Shown here: in pieces, positions 27,146 to 40,329 of the stretch
Position numbering within the stretch: position 1 is the stretch's first letter
Layout: each line of letters begins with the position of its first letter
Source: Streptomyces sp. NBC_00341
Lineage (GTDB): Bacteria > Actinomycetota > Actinomycetes > Streptomycetales > Streptomycetaceae
Assembly: GCF_041435055.1 (NCBI RefSeq)
Contig: NZ_CP108002.1
Span: forward strand, 4,774,001 to 4,838,000
DNA: 64,000 nt
Direction of reading: 5' to 3'
The notes under the pieces: generated by a model
Database searches by the model: none
Told to the model about the DNA's origin: nothing
What the model saw: the letters and a program-made list of their open reading frames with translations, nothing else
Position numbers and translations under genes: made by a program

Positions 27146-27180
27146 GGGAATCGGGCCCGAAAGGATCTGATAGAGTCGGA
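27146..27180 (+). promoter_or_regulatory. rRNA operon promoter, first copy of a 35-bp repeat
   Basis: The 35-bp block starting GGGAATCGG and ending TCTGATAGAGTCGGA carries a TAGAGT -10 at 27171-27176. It recurs exactly 100 bp downstream with few changes. Tandem rRNA promoters of this kind, lacking a recognisable -35, are typical of Streptomyces. Confidence 0.7.
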
Positions 27181-27245
27181 CTCGCCGGAAAGGGAAACGC
27201 GAAAGCGAAGAACTGGAAAGCGAAAATGCGAGGCCCGCTTCGACC

Positions 27246-27280
27246 GGGAATCGGACACGAAAGAGTCTGATAGAGTCGGA
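27246..27280 (+). promoter_or_regulatory. rRNA operon promoter, second copy of the 35-bp repeat
   Basis: This copy has the TAGAGT -10 at 27271-27276, about 290 bp before the 16S gene. The TCTGATAGAGTCGGA core is identical to the first copy. Confidence 0.7.
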
Positions 27281-27339
27281 AACGCAAGACCGAAGGGAAG
27301 CGCCCGGAGGAAAGCCCGAGAGGGTGAGTACAAAGGAAG

Positions 27340-27371
27340 CGTCCGTTCCTTGAGAACTCAACAGCGTGCCA
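27340..27371 (+). promoter_or_regulatory. rRNA leader antitermination (box) element
   Basis: The leader sequence CTTGAGAACTCAACAGCGTG at about 27349-27368 is the conserved actinobacterial nut-like element. A related copy, TTTGAGAACTGCACAG, appears before the 23S gene (about 29359). It should recruit Nus factors and let RNA polymerase read through the structured operon. Confidence 0.75.
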
Positions 27372-27558
27372 AAAGTCAACGCCAGATACGTTGATACCCC
27401 GACCTGCTTCGGCAGGTTCGAGGTTCCTTTGAAAGTCCTGGCAGACCCACTTGTGGGTTCTACCAGGCAATGCACATAGCGAGGACACAGTGAACAGTCG
27501 GTCTTATTCCGACTCGACTGTTCCGCTCTCGTGTTGTGATCCCGATTACGGGAAAACA

Positions 27559-32515
<4,957 letters not shown>

Positions 32516-32593
32516 CAGTTGCTCGCGTCCACTGTGTTAGTTCTGAAATAACGAACGGCCGTGTTTTGTTCCGGTGTTGGTTAATTTCATAGT

Positions 32594-32712
32594 GTTTCGG
32601 TGGTCATTGCGTTAGGGAAACGCCCGGTTACATTCCGAACCCGGAAGCTAAGCCTTTCAGCGCCGATGGTACTGCAGGGGGGACCCTGTGGGAGAGTAGG
32701 ACGCCGCCGAAC
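32594..32712 (+). rRNA. rrf: 5S ribosomal RNA
   Basis: This 119-nt gene starts GTTTCGGTGGTCATTGCG and ends GGACGCCGCCGAAC, with the conserved CATTCCGAACCCGGAAGCTA inside. Its ends pair as the terminal stem (GTTTCGG with CCGAAC). It is about 79 nt after the 23S gene. Confidence 0.96.
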
Positions 32713-32729
32713 TCCTTTTAAATAGTTGA

Positions 32730-32758
32730 GCCCCGTGCCCTTGTGGCACGGGGCTTTT
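32730..32758 (+). terminator. Rho-independent terminator of the rRNA operon
   Basis: A 10-bp perfect stem, GCCCCGTGCC (32730-32739) with GGCACGGGGC (32745-32754), encloses a 5-nt loop and is followed by TTTTCT. It lies 17 nt after 5S. Confidence 0.93.
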
Positions 32759-32803
32759 CTGCGTTCCCCACCAGACCACCAGACCAGAAGGCCCTTACCT
32801 TTC

Positions 32804-33469
32804 TCAGCCCGCGGTGACCAGGTGGGTGTCGTACGCCAGGATCACTGCCTGGACGCGGTCCCTGGCACCGGTTTTCGCGAGGATGCGGGAGACGTGGGTC
32901 TTCACGGTTGATTCGGCCAGGTGCAATCGCTCCGCGATCTCCGAGTTGGTCCAGCCCTGGCCGATGACGGTGAGGATCTCCCGTTCCCGGCCGGTGAGGG
33001 TCCCGATGCGCGAATCGGGCGTCGCGGGTCCGCCGGGGGTCGTCGGCAGATGCTGGACGTACGCGTCCAGGAGGCGGCGGGTCAGGCTGGGGGCGACCAC
33101 CGCGTCGCCGCTCGCGACCGCACGGATGCCGGAGAGCAGCTCCTCCGGCATCGCGTCCTTGATGAGGAAGCCGCTCGCGCCGGCCCGCAGCCCGTCGTAC
33201 GCGTACCGGTCCAGGTCGAACGTCGTGACGATGAGGACGCGGGTGCGGGAACCGGTCCTGATGATGCGGCGGGTCGCCTCGATGCCGTCGAGCAGGGGCA
33301 TGCGGATGTCCATCAGGGCGACGTCCGGCTGGTGCCGGGCGACGAGTTGGAGGGCCTCGTGGCCGTTGGCGGCCTCGCCGACGACCGTCATGTCGTCCTG
33401 GCTCTCCAACAGCATGCGGAATCCGAAGCGTTGCATCGGCTGGTCGTCCGCGATGAGCACGGTCGTCAC
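32804..33469 (-). CDS. NarL/LuxR-type response regulator
   Basis: This 221-residue protein has a receiver domain with the phosphoacceptor Asp in PDVALMDIRMPLLDG and the conserved Lys in ASGFLIKDAMP. A LuxR helix-turn-helix follows (LTGREREILTVIGQG, EIAERLHLAESTVKTHV). Its ATG overlaps the stop of the kinase gene by 4 bp (ATGA), so the pair is translationally coupled. The partner and the upstream ABC transporter genes suggest the target is the transporter operon. Confidence 0.94.
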   Translation of the reverse strand: MTTVLIADDQPMQRFGFRMLLESQDDMTVVGEAANGHEALQLVARHQPDVALMDIRMPLLDGIEATRRIIRTGSRTRVLIVTTFDLDRYAYDGLRAGASGFLIKDAMPEELLSGIRAVASGDAVVAPSLTRRLLDAYVQHLPTTPGGPATPDSRIGTLTGREREILTVIGQGWTNSEIAERLHLAESTVKTHVSRILAKTGARDRVQAVILAYDTHLVTAG

Positions 33470-34737
33470 GAGGGGGAGTCCTCCAGAGGGAGCCGGAGCC
33501 GTACCCGCCAGCCTGTGCCGGTGGGCCGGCCCGTTTCTACGGTGCCGTCGTACAGGGAAGCGCGTTCACGCATGCCCGTGATGCCCTGCCCGGTGCCGTC
33601 CGGTGCGGCGGCGCCGTGAGCAGGTGTTCCGTTGTCGGTGATCACGGCCTCCAGCTCGTTCGGCCGGTAGGTCAGGGTGACCTCGGCGGCCAGGGCGGAG
33701 TGTCCGCCGCCGTGCTTCAGCGTATTGGTCAGCGCCTCCTGTACCACCCGGTAGACGGTCAACTGCCGTCCTGCGGTGGGCGGGACGGCCGGTGGGGTGC
33801 CACGGCTGCTGAGTCGTACGGGAAGACCTGCCGTCCGTACGCCGGTGAGCAGGGTGTCCATGTCGTCGAGGGTCGGTTGCGGGGTGCGGTCGGCGCGGTC
33901 GGGGGGATCGCGCAGGACTCCGAGCAGGCGGCGGAGTTCGGCGAGGGCCTGGCGGCTGGTGGTGCCGATCGCGTCGAGGGCCTGGGCGGCCCGTTCCGGG
34001 CTCTTGGCCGCGGCGTACGCGCCGCCGTCGGCCAACCCCGTGATGACGGACAGGTTGTGGCCGATGATGTCGTGCATCTCCCGGGCGATCCGGGTCCGTT
34101 CGGCGACGGCGGCCAGCTGGGCCTGCTGGTCCCGTTCGAGTTCGAGCCGGTTGGCGCGGTCGACGAGGGCCTCCGTGTACTCCTTGCGGGTCCGGAAGAC
34201 GATGCCGAACAGGGACGCCAACACGAACGCGTACAGGTGGGGGACGATGAGCTGGTTCCAGTGCTCCGGGAAGTGGGCAGAGCCGATCGCCAGCGGGGCG
34301 AGCACGATCCCGCCGGACAGGGCCAGGGTGCGCAGCGGCAGCCGGAGCGCGATGTTGAAGACCACGATCTCCTGGAGGAAGGCGGCCTGGATGACCGCCC
34401 CCGTCCAGACGTTGACCAGTGCGAACGGGGTCATGAACAGCAGGACGGCCAGCGGGTGGCCGCGGCGCCACAAGAGTGGCGCGGAGAACGCGGCGCTCAG
34501 CAGCAGCACCAGCCGGGGGGACACGCTCGGGTCGATGGCGACGGTGCGCCAGCCGCGCGAGGAGACGTCGAGCACGGCGAACAGGATCCAGAACGTGGTG
34601 AGCAGTCCGTCCCAGACGGCCGGCCTGCGGCGGTCGGCCGCGCGGATGCGCTGGAGTTGTCGCTGAATGTGCCCGGTGAGCGGGCTGGGGCGCGGTGTCC
34701 CCGCGCGGTCGGTGGCGGTGTCCCTGTCGCCCGTCAT
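33466..34737 (-). CDS. Membrane sensor histidine kinase (HisKA_3 type)
   Basis: This 423-residue kinase has five or six hydrophobic segments at about 40-175. A coiled linker (LVDRANRLELERDQQAQL) leads to the HisKA_3 box IAREMHDIIGHNLSVI with the phosphorylated His. An HATPase_c domain at about 310-415 has DNGTP and GQGITGMRERASL. There is no large extracytoplasmic sensor loop. Such intramembrane-type kinases often sense transporter activity or envelope stress, which suits the ABC genes 70 bp upstream. Confidence 0.93.
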   Translation of the reverse strand: MTGDRDTATDRAGTPRPSPLTGHIQRQLQRIRAADRRRPAVWDGLLTTFWILFAVLDVSSRGWRTVAIDPSVSPRLVLLLSAAFSAPLLWRRGHPLAVLLFMTPFALVNVWTGAVIQAAFLQEIVVFNIALRLPLRTLALSGGIVLAPLAIGSAHFPEHWNQLIVPHLYAFVLASLFGIVFRTRKEYTEALVDRANRLELERDQQAQLAAVAERTRIAREMHDIIGHNLSVITGLADGGAYAAAKSPERAAQALDAIGTTSRQALAELRRLLGVLRDPPDRADRTPQPTLDDMDTLLTGVRTAGLPVRLSSRGTPPAVPPTAGRQLTVYRVVQEALTNTLKHGGGHSALAAEVTLTYRPNELEAVITDNGTPAHGAAAPDGTGQGITGMRERASLYDGTVETGRPTGTGWRVRLRLPLEDSPS

Positions 34738-34807
34738 GTCCGCGTCCCCCCGATCGTCCTTCGTCTCCCCTGCGATCCTGACACCCTCCTTTGTGGCCCC
34801 GTCCGCC

Positions 34808-35599
34808 TCATGCGTCGCGGCGGCGCAGGAGGGCGGCTGCCGCGAGGAGTGCGGCCGAGGCCCAGAGGACGAGGGCGAGCAGGGCGGCGCCGTTGGAGGC
34901 GGCGTCGGGGAGCGGGGTGGCGGAGCCGAGTACGCCGGCGGCCTGGGTGGGGAAATAGCGGACGGCGGTCTCCACCGCTTCGTAGGGAAGCATGGAGAGC
35001 ACCTCCGGAAGGACCATCACGCCCCCGATGAACGCGCCGATGGCGCCGGGGGTCGAGCGGAGCAGGGCGCCGAGGCCCAGGGCGATCAGGCTGAGGAGTG
35101 TGGTCCCGGCGGCGTTGCCCGCTATGGCGCGCAGGACGCCGGGGTCGGTGAGGGAGGCGGCCTGGTCGGTGTCGTCGAGGAAGAACTGGGCGACGACGAA
35201 GGTGACCAGCGAGGTGGCGAGCATGACGGTGAACACGGTGGCGGCGAAGACCGCGGCCTTCGCCCAGAGGACCGGGAGCCGTCGGGGTACGGCGGTGAGC
35301 GAGGCGCGGATCATGCCTGTCGAGTACTCGCCCGCCGTGACCAGGATGCCCAGCACGACGGTGCAGAGCGTGCCGAGCGTGGTGCCGTAGAGGACCATGA
35401 CGACCGTGTCGACGTCCGAGTCGCCGCCCCCGGACGTATAGGTCGTGCCCATGAGGATCCCGACGGCGAGGACGAGAGCGGCGGCTGATCCCAGAGTGAT
35501 CCAGGTCGAGCGCAGGGACCGGAGTTTGTGCCACTCGGAGCGCAGTACCCGGGCCGGGGTGACGCGGTAGGGGTGCGGGGTGACGGCCACGGTGGTCAT
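34808..35599 (-). CDS. ABC transporter permease
   Basis: This 263-residue protein has six hydrophobic segments (ABC-2 type). It opens with a short cytoplasmic tail (RVLRSEWHKLRSLRSTWITLG), a signature of streptomycete antibiotic and lantibiotic-export permeases. The TAGEYSTGMIRASL loop is also typical. The ATG overlaps the ATPase stop by 4 bp (35596-35599). It likely forms the membrane half of the transporter with the upstream ATPase. The gap to the kinase gene is 70 bp. Confidence 0.9.
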   Translation of the reverse strand: MTTVAVTPHPYRVTPARVLRSEWHKLRSLRSTWITLGSAAALVLAVGILMGTTYTSGGGDSDVDTVVMVLYGTTLGTLCTVVLGILVTAGEYSTGMIRASLTAVPRRLPVLWAKAAVFAATVFTVMLATSLVTFVVAQFFLDDTDQAASLTDPGVLRAIAGNAAGTTLLSLIALGLGALLRSTPGAIGAFIGGVMVLPEVLSMLPYEAVETAVRYFPTQAAGVLGSATPLPDAASNGAALLALVLWASAALLAAAALLRRRDA

Positions 35600-36534
35600 G
35601 CGAGGGCTCCGGTCGGTTCGGGGGCGGTGATCCGGTAGTCGACCGATTCCTGGGTGAGGTCCATGAAGGCCTGTTCCAGTGAGGCGGTGCGCGGTGTGAG
35701 TTCGTACAGCGGGATGGCATGCGCGGCCGCGATCCGGCCGATGTGGGCGGCGTCCGCGCCGCGGACCTCCAGCTCGCCGATGTCGGTGGCGGCAGGGCCC
35801 GTGACGTCGATGCCGGGGCCCTGGAGGAGGTCGCGCAGGGCGGGGGCCTGTGGGGTGAGGACGCGGACCGAGGCGCCGCCGGCCATGGCGACGAAGTCGT
35901 CGACGGTGGTGTCCGCGAGGAGGCGGCCGCGTCCGATGATGACGAGGTGGTCGGCGGTCAGCGCCATCTCGCTCATCAGGTGCGAGGAGACGAGGACCGT
36001 GCGGCCTTCCCCGGCGAGGGACCTGAGCAGGTTTCGGATCCACAGGACGCCCTCGGGGTCGAGGCCGTTGACCGGTTCGTCGAGGATGAGGACGGCCGGG
36101 TCGCCGAGCAGTGCGGCGGCGATCCCGAGCCGTTGGCCCATGCCGAGTGAGAATCCCTTGATCCGCTTCCCTGCGACCGAGGTCAGTCCGGCCAGGTCGA
36201 GGACGTGCTCGACGCGGCTGCGGGGGATGCCGTGGGTGTGGGCGAGGGACATCAGGTGGTGGAAGGCGGTGCGGCCGGGGTGGACGGAACGGGCTTCCAG
36301 CAGGGCGCCGACTTCGGTCAGCGGTGCGCTGTGGCCGGCGTACGCGCGTCCACCGATCGTCGAACGGCCTCGGGTGGGGGCGTCCAGGCCGAGCAGCATG
36401 CGCATGGTGGTCGATTTCCCGGCGCCGTTCGGGCCGAGGAAGCCGGTCACGATGCCGGGGCGGACCGTGAAGTCGAGGTCTTGGACGACGGTGGTGTCCC
36501 CGTACCGTTTGGTGAGTTCGTATGCCCTGATCAT
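35596..36534 (-). CDS. ABC transporter ATP-binding protein
   Basis: This 312-residue ATPase has Walker A GFLGPNGAGKSTT, signature GFSLGMGQRLGIAAALLG, Walker B AVLILDEPVNGLDP and switch His LVSSHLMSE. In place of the usual LSGGQ it has FSLGMGQR, the form common to bacitracin/daunorubicin-type exporters. The C-terminal ~80 residues end EQAFMDLTQESVDYR, typical of that class. The ATG at 36534 starts MIRAYELTKRYG. It is the first gene of a four-gene operon: ATPase, permease, kinase, regulator. Confidence 0.93.
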   Translation of the reverse strand: MIRAYELTKRYGDTTVVQDLDFTVRPGIVTGFLGPNGAGKSTTMRMLLGLDAPTRGRSTIGGRAYAGHSAPLTEVGALLEARSVHPGRTAFHHLMSLAHTHGIPRSRVEHVLDLAGLTSVAGKRIKGFSLGMGQRLGIAAALLGDPAVLILDEPVNGLDPEGVLWIRNLLRSLAGEGRTVLVSSHLMSEMALTADHLVIIGRGRLLADTTVDDFVAMAGGASVRVLTPQAPALRDLLQGPGIDVTGPAATDIGELEVRGADAAHIGRIAAAHAIPLYELTPRTASLEQAFMDLTQESVDYRITAPEPTGALA

Positions 36535-36676
36535 GCGGTCGACGCTACGGAGCGGGCGGGCGCGGAACGTCGGACCGGGGGTGGCAGGTGGCGGCGCGCG
36601 TAGTACCGGGGTACGACTCCGGGGTCGGGGCGGGAACTCGTTTGCACGGCCGTCGGCGGCAGGTGAGGATCGGCGC

Positions 36677-37234
36677 ATGGACTACGTGATACGGCCGGTG
36701 CGGGCCGAGGAGTGGCAGCTGGTGAAGGAACTCCGGCTGGCCGCGCTGCGGGACCCGGTGGCGCCGCTGGCGTTCCTGGAGACGTACGAGCAGGGCGTGG
36801 AGCAGCCCGACGCGTTCTGGCAGGAGCGGGCGGCCGGTTCTTCGGAGTCGGGCGACGGTGAGAAGCGGCAGTTCGTCGCGGTGGCGCCGGACGGAAGCTG
36901 GGCGGGTTCGGTGACCGTGCTGGTCGAGCGGCCGGACGGGGAGGTGGCGTTCGGTGCGGCGGCCGACGTCCACCAGGCGCATGTGGTCGGGGTGTTCGTA
37001 CGCCCCGAGGCGCGGGGCGGGCGCGTGGCCGGGGAACTGTTCCGGGCCGGTCTGGACTGGGCGTGGTCGCTGGGCGGGCCGAGGATCGAACGCGTACGGC
37101 TGTACGTGCACGAGGACAACCTGCGTGCCTCCGCGTTCTACCGCCGGATCGGGTTCGTGCCGACCGGCGAGACGGTGCCGGTCCTGGGCGACCCGACGGC
37201 TCGTGAACTGGAGTACGCGGTGGCCCGGCCGTAG
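36677..37234 (+). CDS. GNAT-family N-acetyltransferase
   Basis: This 185-residue protein has the GNAT fold. Motif A is VVGVFVRPEARGGRVAGELF, which binds the acetyl-CoA pyrophosphate (R-x-x-G-x-G/A pattern). Motif B is YVHEDNLRASAFYRRIGFV. The substrate is unknown. The ATG follows AGGTGAGG. It is divergent from the ABC operon, with 142 bp between the starts. Confidence 0.92.
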   Translation: MDYVIRPVRAEEWQLVKELRLAALRDPVAPLAFLETYEQGVEQPDAFWQERAAGSSESGDGEKRQFVAVAPDGSWAGSVTVLVERPDGEVAFGAAADVHQAHVVGVFVRPEARGGRVAGELFRAGLDWAWSLGGPRIERVRLYVHEDNLRASAFYRRIGFVPTGETVPVLGDPTARELEYAVARP

Positions 37235-37262
37235 GGGTGGGGCGGGGGCGGGCCCGGGTGGG

Positions 37263-38813
37263 TCAGGGGGCGGTCGGCGTCTGGAGTTGCTGGGTCCAGC
37301 GGGCGCGGCCCTGTTCGGGGGAGCGGAGCAGGGCGACGGTGGGCAGGCCCAGGTTGTTGCCGGTCGCGAGCAGTTCGGGGAGTCGGGGCAGGGGTGCGAC
37401 GGCTGCGACGTCGTCGAGGACGAGCGTCATTGGTGGGTCGAGCCGACCGTCGGATGACCGTGCGGCCATGCGGCGGCCGTGCTCGACCACGTCTGAGGCG
37501 AGCGCCGTGAGCAGGGGCATGGCTCCGGGGCTCGATCGCGGATTCTCGATGGGTTCACCCACCACATAGAGCGTGCCCCCTTCGTCCGCGAAAGATTCCA
37601 GCGCGAGCGCATCGGCCCGATTGGGGGTGCAGGCGTCGCGGACGTGGACCGAGGAGAGTGCGCCGAAGGCCCGGACCGTCAGTTCCTGCGCCATCTCGCG
37701 GCGTTCGGGGTGCGCGGTGAGCGCGGACTCCAGGAGTCCGGCGAGTCCGGACGCGGCCTTGGGGTGGGTACGCAGCAGCCGCACCGGTTCGTGGGCGGCG
37801 CCGCCCAGGGCCCAGCGGTGGACCTGGCGGAAGGGGCGGCCGTCGATGGCCGCGGCGTGCAGCCAGCACTGGAGGAGCGTCTCTGCGGTGTCGGCCGTCG
37901 CCGCGTCGATGCGGGCCTGCGGGCGGACCGGGGCGAGGAGGGCGGCGGAGCGGGCGGCCGCCCGCTCCGGCTGTTCGCAGCCGGCGGTGGGGGCCCAGTG
38001 GAGCCGGGCCGGGGTGTCGCAGAGGTGGCCGGGGTCGTAGATGAGGACGGGGCCCAGTTTGGCGCGGGCGTCCTTGGTCTCGGCCCAGACGCTGGGGTCC
38101 GAGGTGACGACGAGCACGGGCCCGTCGGCTTCGCTGATCGCCTGGACGACGGTGGGCCTGCGGGTGGCGGCGGGGCCGTAGACGACGAGGGGGGCGCGGG
38201 GGGAGGGCACGGTGAGCGGGGCGGCGGTCGCGAGGAGCTCGGTGGTGGTGGCGGGGGTGGTGGCCGGGGTGGTTGTGGCCTGTTGTTGTTGCGTTGCGGG
38301 GAGGCGTTCCGTGGGGGCGGGGCTCGGGGCCTGGTGTTCGTACCCCTGGCCCTTCTCCAGGTTGGGGAGCTGCTGGGCCGCTCGCTCCGGTCGGCGTTCC
38401 TCCAGCTGTTCCAACCGGTCCAGCCGTTGGGCGCGTTGCCGGGACCGTACGTCGCGCCAGCGTGCGACCACGCCCATGACGAAGATGGTCAGCACCACGA
38501 GCACCATCAGTTCACCGATGAACAGGCCCCAGAACAGACCGAATCCGGAGAGCGCCCCCGCCGGGGTGGTCGGCCAGGCGGCCGGCAGGTCGTGCGGGGC
38601 CTCCACCAGGCGCCGCATGGCCAGCGGGGTCTCGGCGAGGGTGACGCCGTGCGGCCAGGCGCCGTGCGAGAGGAGCCCGGACAGGCCGGTGGCCGTCCAG
38701 GCCAGCAGCGTCAGCCCGAGCAGGAAGGCCAGCAGGGCGATCAGCAGTCCGTCGGGGATGCCGCCGCTGCCGCCCCCGTTGCCGCCGGACCGTGCCTCGC
38801 CGCGCCCTGCCAT
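37263..38813 (-). CDS. VirD4/TraG-like coupling protein with degenerate P-loop
   Basis: This 516-residue protein has two N-terminal hydrophobic segments (about 22-45 and 88-115). A Glu/Gln/Thr-rich linker leads to a coupling-protein-like domain at about 205. Where VirD4 has the P-loop (GPTxxGKT), this protein has VVYGPAATRRPTVV, so the catalytic Lys is missing. The following region (DPSVWAETKDARAKLGPVLIYDP) still aligns by eye with VirD4, and a Walker-B-like TLVLDDVAAV remains. It ends soon after the RSPEQGRARW segment, shorter than usual. It starts 1 nt after the VirB4-like stop and is last in the T4SS-like operon. Confidence 0.8.
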   Translation of the reverse strand: MAGRGEARSGGNGGGSGGIPDGLLIALLAFLLGLTLLAWTATGLSGLLSHGAWPHGVTLAETPLAMRRLVEAPHDLPAAWPTTPAGALSGFGLFWGLFIGELMVLVVLTIFVMGVVARWRDVRSRQRAQRLDRLEQLEERRPERAAQQLPNLEKGQGYEHQAPSPAPTERLPATQQQQATTTPATTPATTTELLATAAPLTVPSPRAPLVVYGPAATRRPTVVQAISEADGPVLVVTSDPSVWAETKDARAKLGPVLIYDPGHLCDTPARLHWAPTAGCEQPERAAARSAALLAPVRPQARIDAATADTAETLLQCWLHAAAIDGRPFRQVHRWALGGAAHEPVRLLRTHPKAASGLAGLLESALTAHPERREMAQELTVRAFGALSSVHVRDACTPNRADALALESFADEGGTLYVVGEPIENPRSSPGAMPLLTALASDVVEHGRRMAARSSDGRLDPPMTLVLDDVAAVAPLPRLPELLATGNNLGLPTVALLRSPEQGRARWTQQLQTPTAP

Positions 38814-38814
38814 G

Positions 38815-40233
38815 TCATGCCACCGTTGACTCGGACGACTCGTTGAGCCGCTGCTGGTTCTCGATCCGGGCCGCGCGCTGCTCGGCCTCCAGTTCGGCGG
38901 CGCGTACGTCCTCCGGGAGCAGGTCGATGGCGGAGGACTCGGTCATGGCGCGGTCGGTGAAGACGAGGGGGCGTTCGGCCTCGGTGATCAGGTGTTTGAC
39001 GACCTGTACGTTCCCGTTGACGTCCCAGACGGCGATGCCCGGGGTGAGCGTGGGGATGATCTCGACCGCCCATCGGGGCAGCCCGAGGACCCGGCCGGTG
39101 GCTCTGGCCTCGTCGGCCTTCTGGGCGTAGATCGTGCGGGTCGAGGCCATCTTGAGGATGGCCGCCGCTTCCCGTGCCGCGGCTCCGTCGACGACATCGC
39201 TGAGGTGGTGGACGACGGCGACGAAGGACAGCCCGAGCCGTCGGCCGAACTTCAGCAGACGCTGGAAGAGCTGGGCGACGAAGGGGGAGTTGATGATGTG
39301 CCAGGCCTCCTCGACCAGGAAGATGCGTTTCTTCCGGTCGGGCCTGATCCAGGTGTGCTCCAGCCAGACGCCGACGATCGCCATCAGGATCGGCATGGCG
39401 ATCGAGTTGCGGTCGATGTGGGAGAGGTCGAAGACGATCAGGGGGGCGTCCAGGTCGATGTCGGCGGACGTCGGCCCGTCGAACATGCCGCGGAGGTCAC
39501 CGTCGACGAGCCGGTCCAGGACGAGGGCGACGTCCAGGCCCCAGGCCCGTACGTCGTCTATGTCGACGTTCATCGCCTCGGCCGACTCGGGTTCCGGGTG
39601 GCGCAGCTGGTCGACGATGTCCATCAGGACGGGCTGGCGGTCGTTCTTCGTCTCGTTCACGAAGGCGTGCGCGACCTTGAGCGCGAAGCCGGACCGTTCG
39701 TCGAGGCCGTGGCCCATGGCGACTTCGATGATCGTGCGGAGCAGGGCGAGCTGTCCGGTGGTGGTGATCGCGGGGTCGAGCGGGTTGAGCCGGATGCCGC
39801 CGTTGAGCGCGGAGGTGGGGTCGAGGCGGATGGGGGTCAGGCCCAGTTCCTGGGCGATGAGGTTCCATTCGCCGACACCGTCCTCGCCCTGGGCGTCCAG
39901 GACGACGACCTGGCGGTCGCGGAAGCGGAGCTGGCGGAGCACGTACGTCTTCTCCAGCGCGGACTTGCCGTTGCCGGATTCACCGAGCACCAGCCAGTGC
40001 GGGGCGGGGAGCTGCTGTCCGTACAGCTGGAAGGGGTCGTAGATGTAGCCCTTGCCGGAGTACACCTCACGGCCGATGATCACGCCGGAGTCGCCGAGGC
40101 CGGGGGCGGCGGTGGGCAGGTAGACCGCCTGCGCCTGTCCGGTCGAGGTGCGGACGGGCAGCCGGGTCGTCTCCACCTTCCCGAAGAGGAAGGCGGTAAA
40201 GGCGTCCGACAACGCGGACAGCGGATCTCGCAT
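38815..40233 (-). CDS. VirB4/TraC-like T4SS ATPase (C-terminal domain protein)
   Basis: This 472-residue soluble ATPase has Walker A LGESGNGKSAL (K90), the RecA-like VVLDAQGEDG, Walker B KRIFLVEEAWHI and sensor FVAVVHHLSDV. It corresponds to the C-terminal half of VirB4, the motor that energises pilus and channel assembly. The N-terminal half appears to be the separate gene just upstream. The ATG at 40233 follows GAGGGAGG about 10 nt back. Confidence 0.88.
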   Translation of the reverse strand: MRDPLSALSDAFTAFLFGKVETTRLPVRTSTGQAQAVYLPTAAPGLGDSGVIIGREVYSGKGYIYDPFQLYGQQLPAPHWLVLGESGNGKSALEKTYVLRQLRFRDRQVVVLDAQGEDGVGEWNLIAQELGLTPIRLDPTSALNGGIRLNPLDPAITTTGQLALLRTIIEVAMGHGLDERSGFALKVAHAFVNETKNDRQPVLMDIVDQLRHPEPESAEAMNVDIDDVRAWGLDVALVLDRLVDGDLRGMFDGPTSADIDLDAPLIVFDLSHIDRNSIAMPILMAIVGVWLEHTWIRPDRKKRIFLVEEAWHIINSPFVAQLFQRLLKFGRRLGLSFVAVVHHLSDVVDGAAAREAAAILKMASTRTIYAQKADEARATGRVLGLPRWAVEIIPTLTPGIAVWDVNGNVQVVKHLITEAERPLVFTDRAMTESSAIDLLPEDVRAAELEAEQRAARIENQQRLNESSESTVA

Positions 40234-40261
40234 GGCGTGACCGACCTCCCTCTCGTCTCTC

Positions 40262-40296
40262 TCGGTGCTCGGTGCTCGGTGCTCGGTGCTCGGTGT
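40262..40296. repeat. 7-bp tandem repeat upstream of the VirB4-like gene
   Basis: The unit TCGGTGC occurs four times with a fifth copy ending in T, immediately followed by further TCGGTG and TGCGGTGG runs to about 40329. It occupies most of the 96-bp gap between the two VirB4-like genes and lies upstream of the ribosome-binding site. Slippage there could alter spacing or mRNA structure. Confidence 0.85.
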
Positions 40297-40329
40297 TCTC
40301 GGTGGTGCGGTGGTGCGGTCGTGCGGTGG

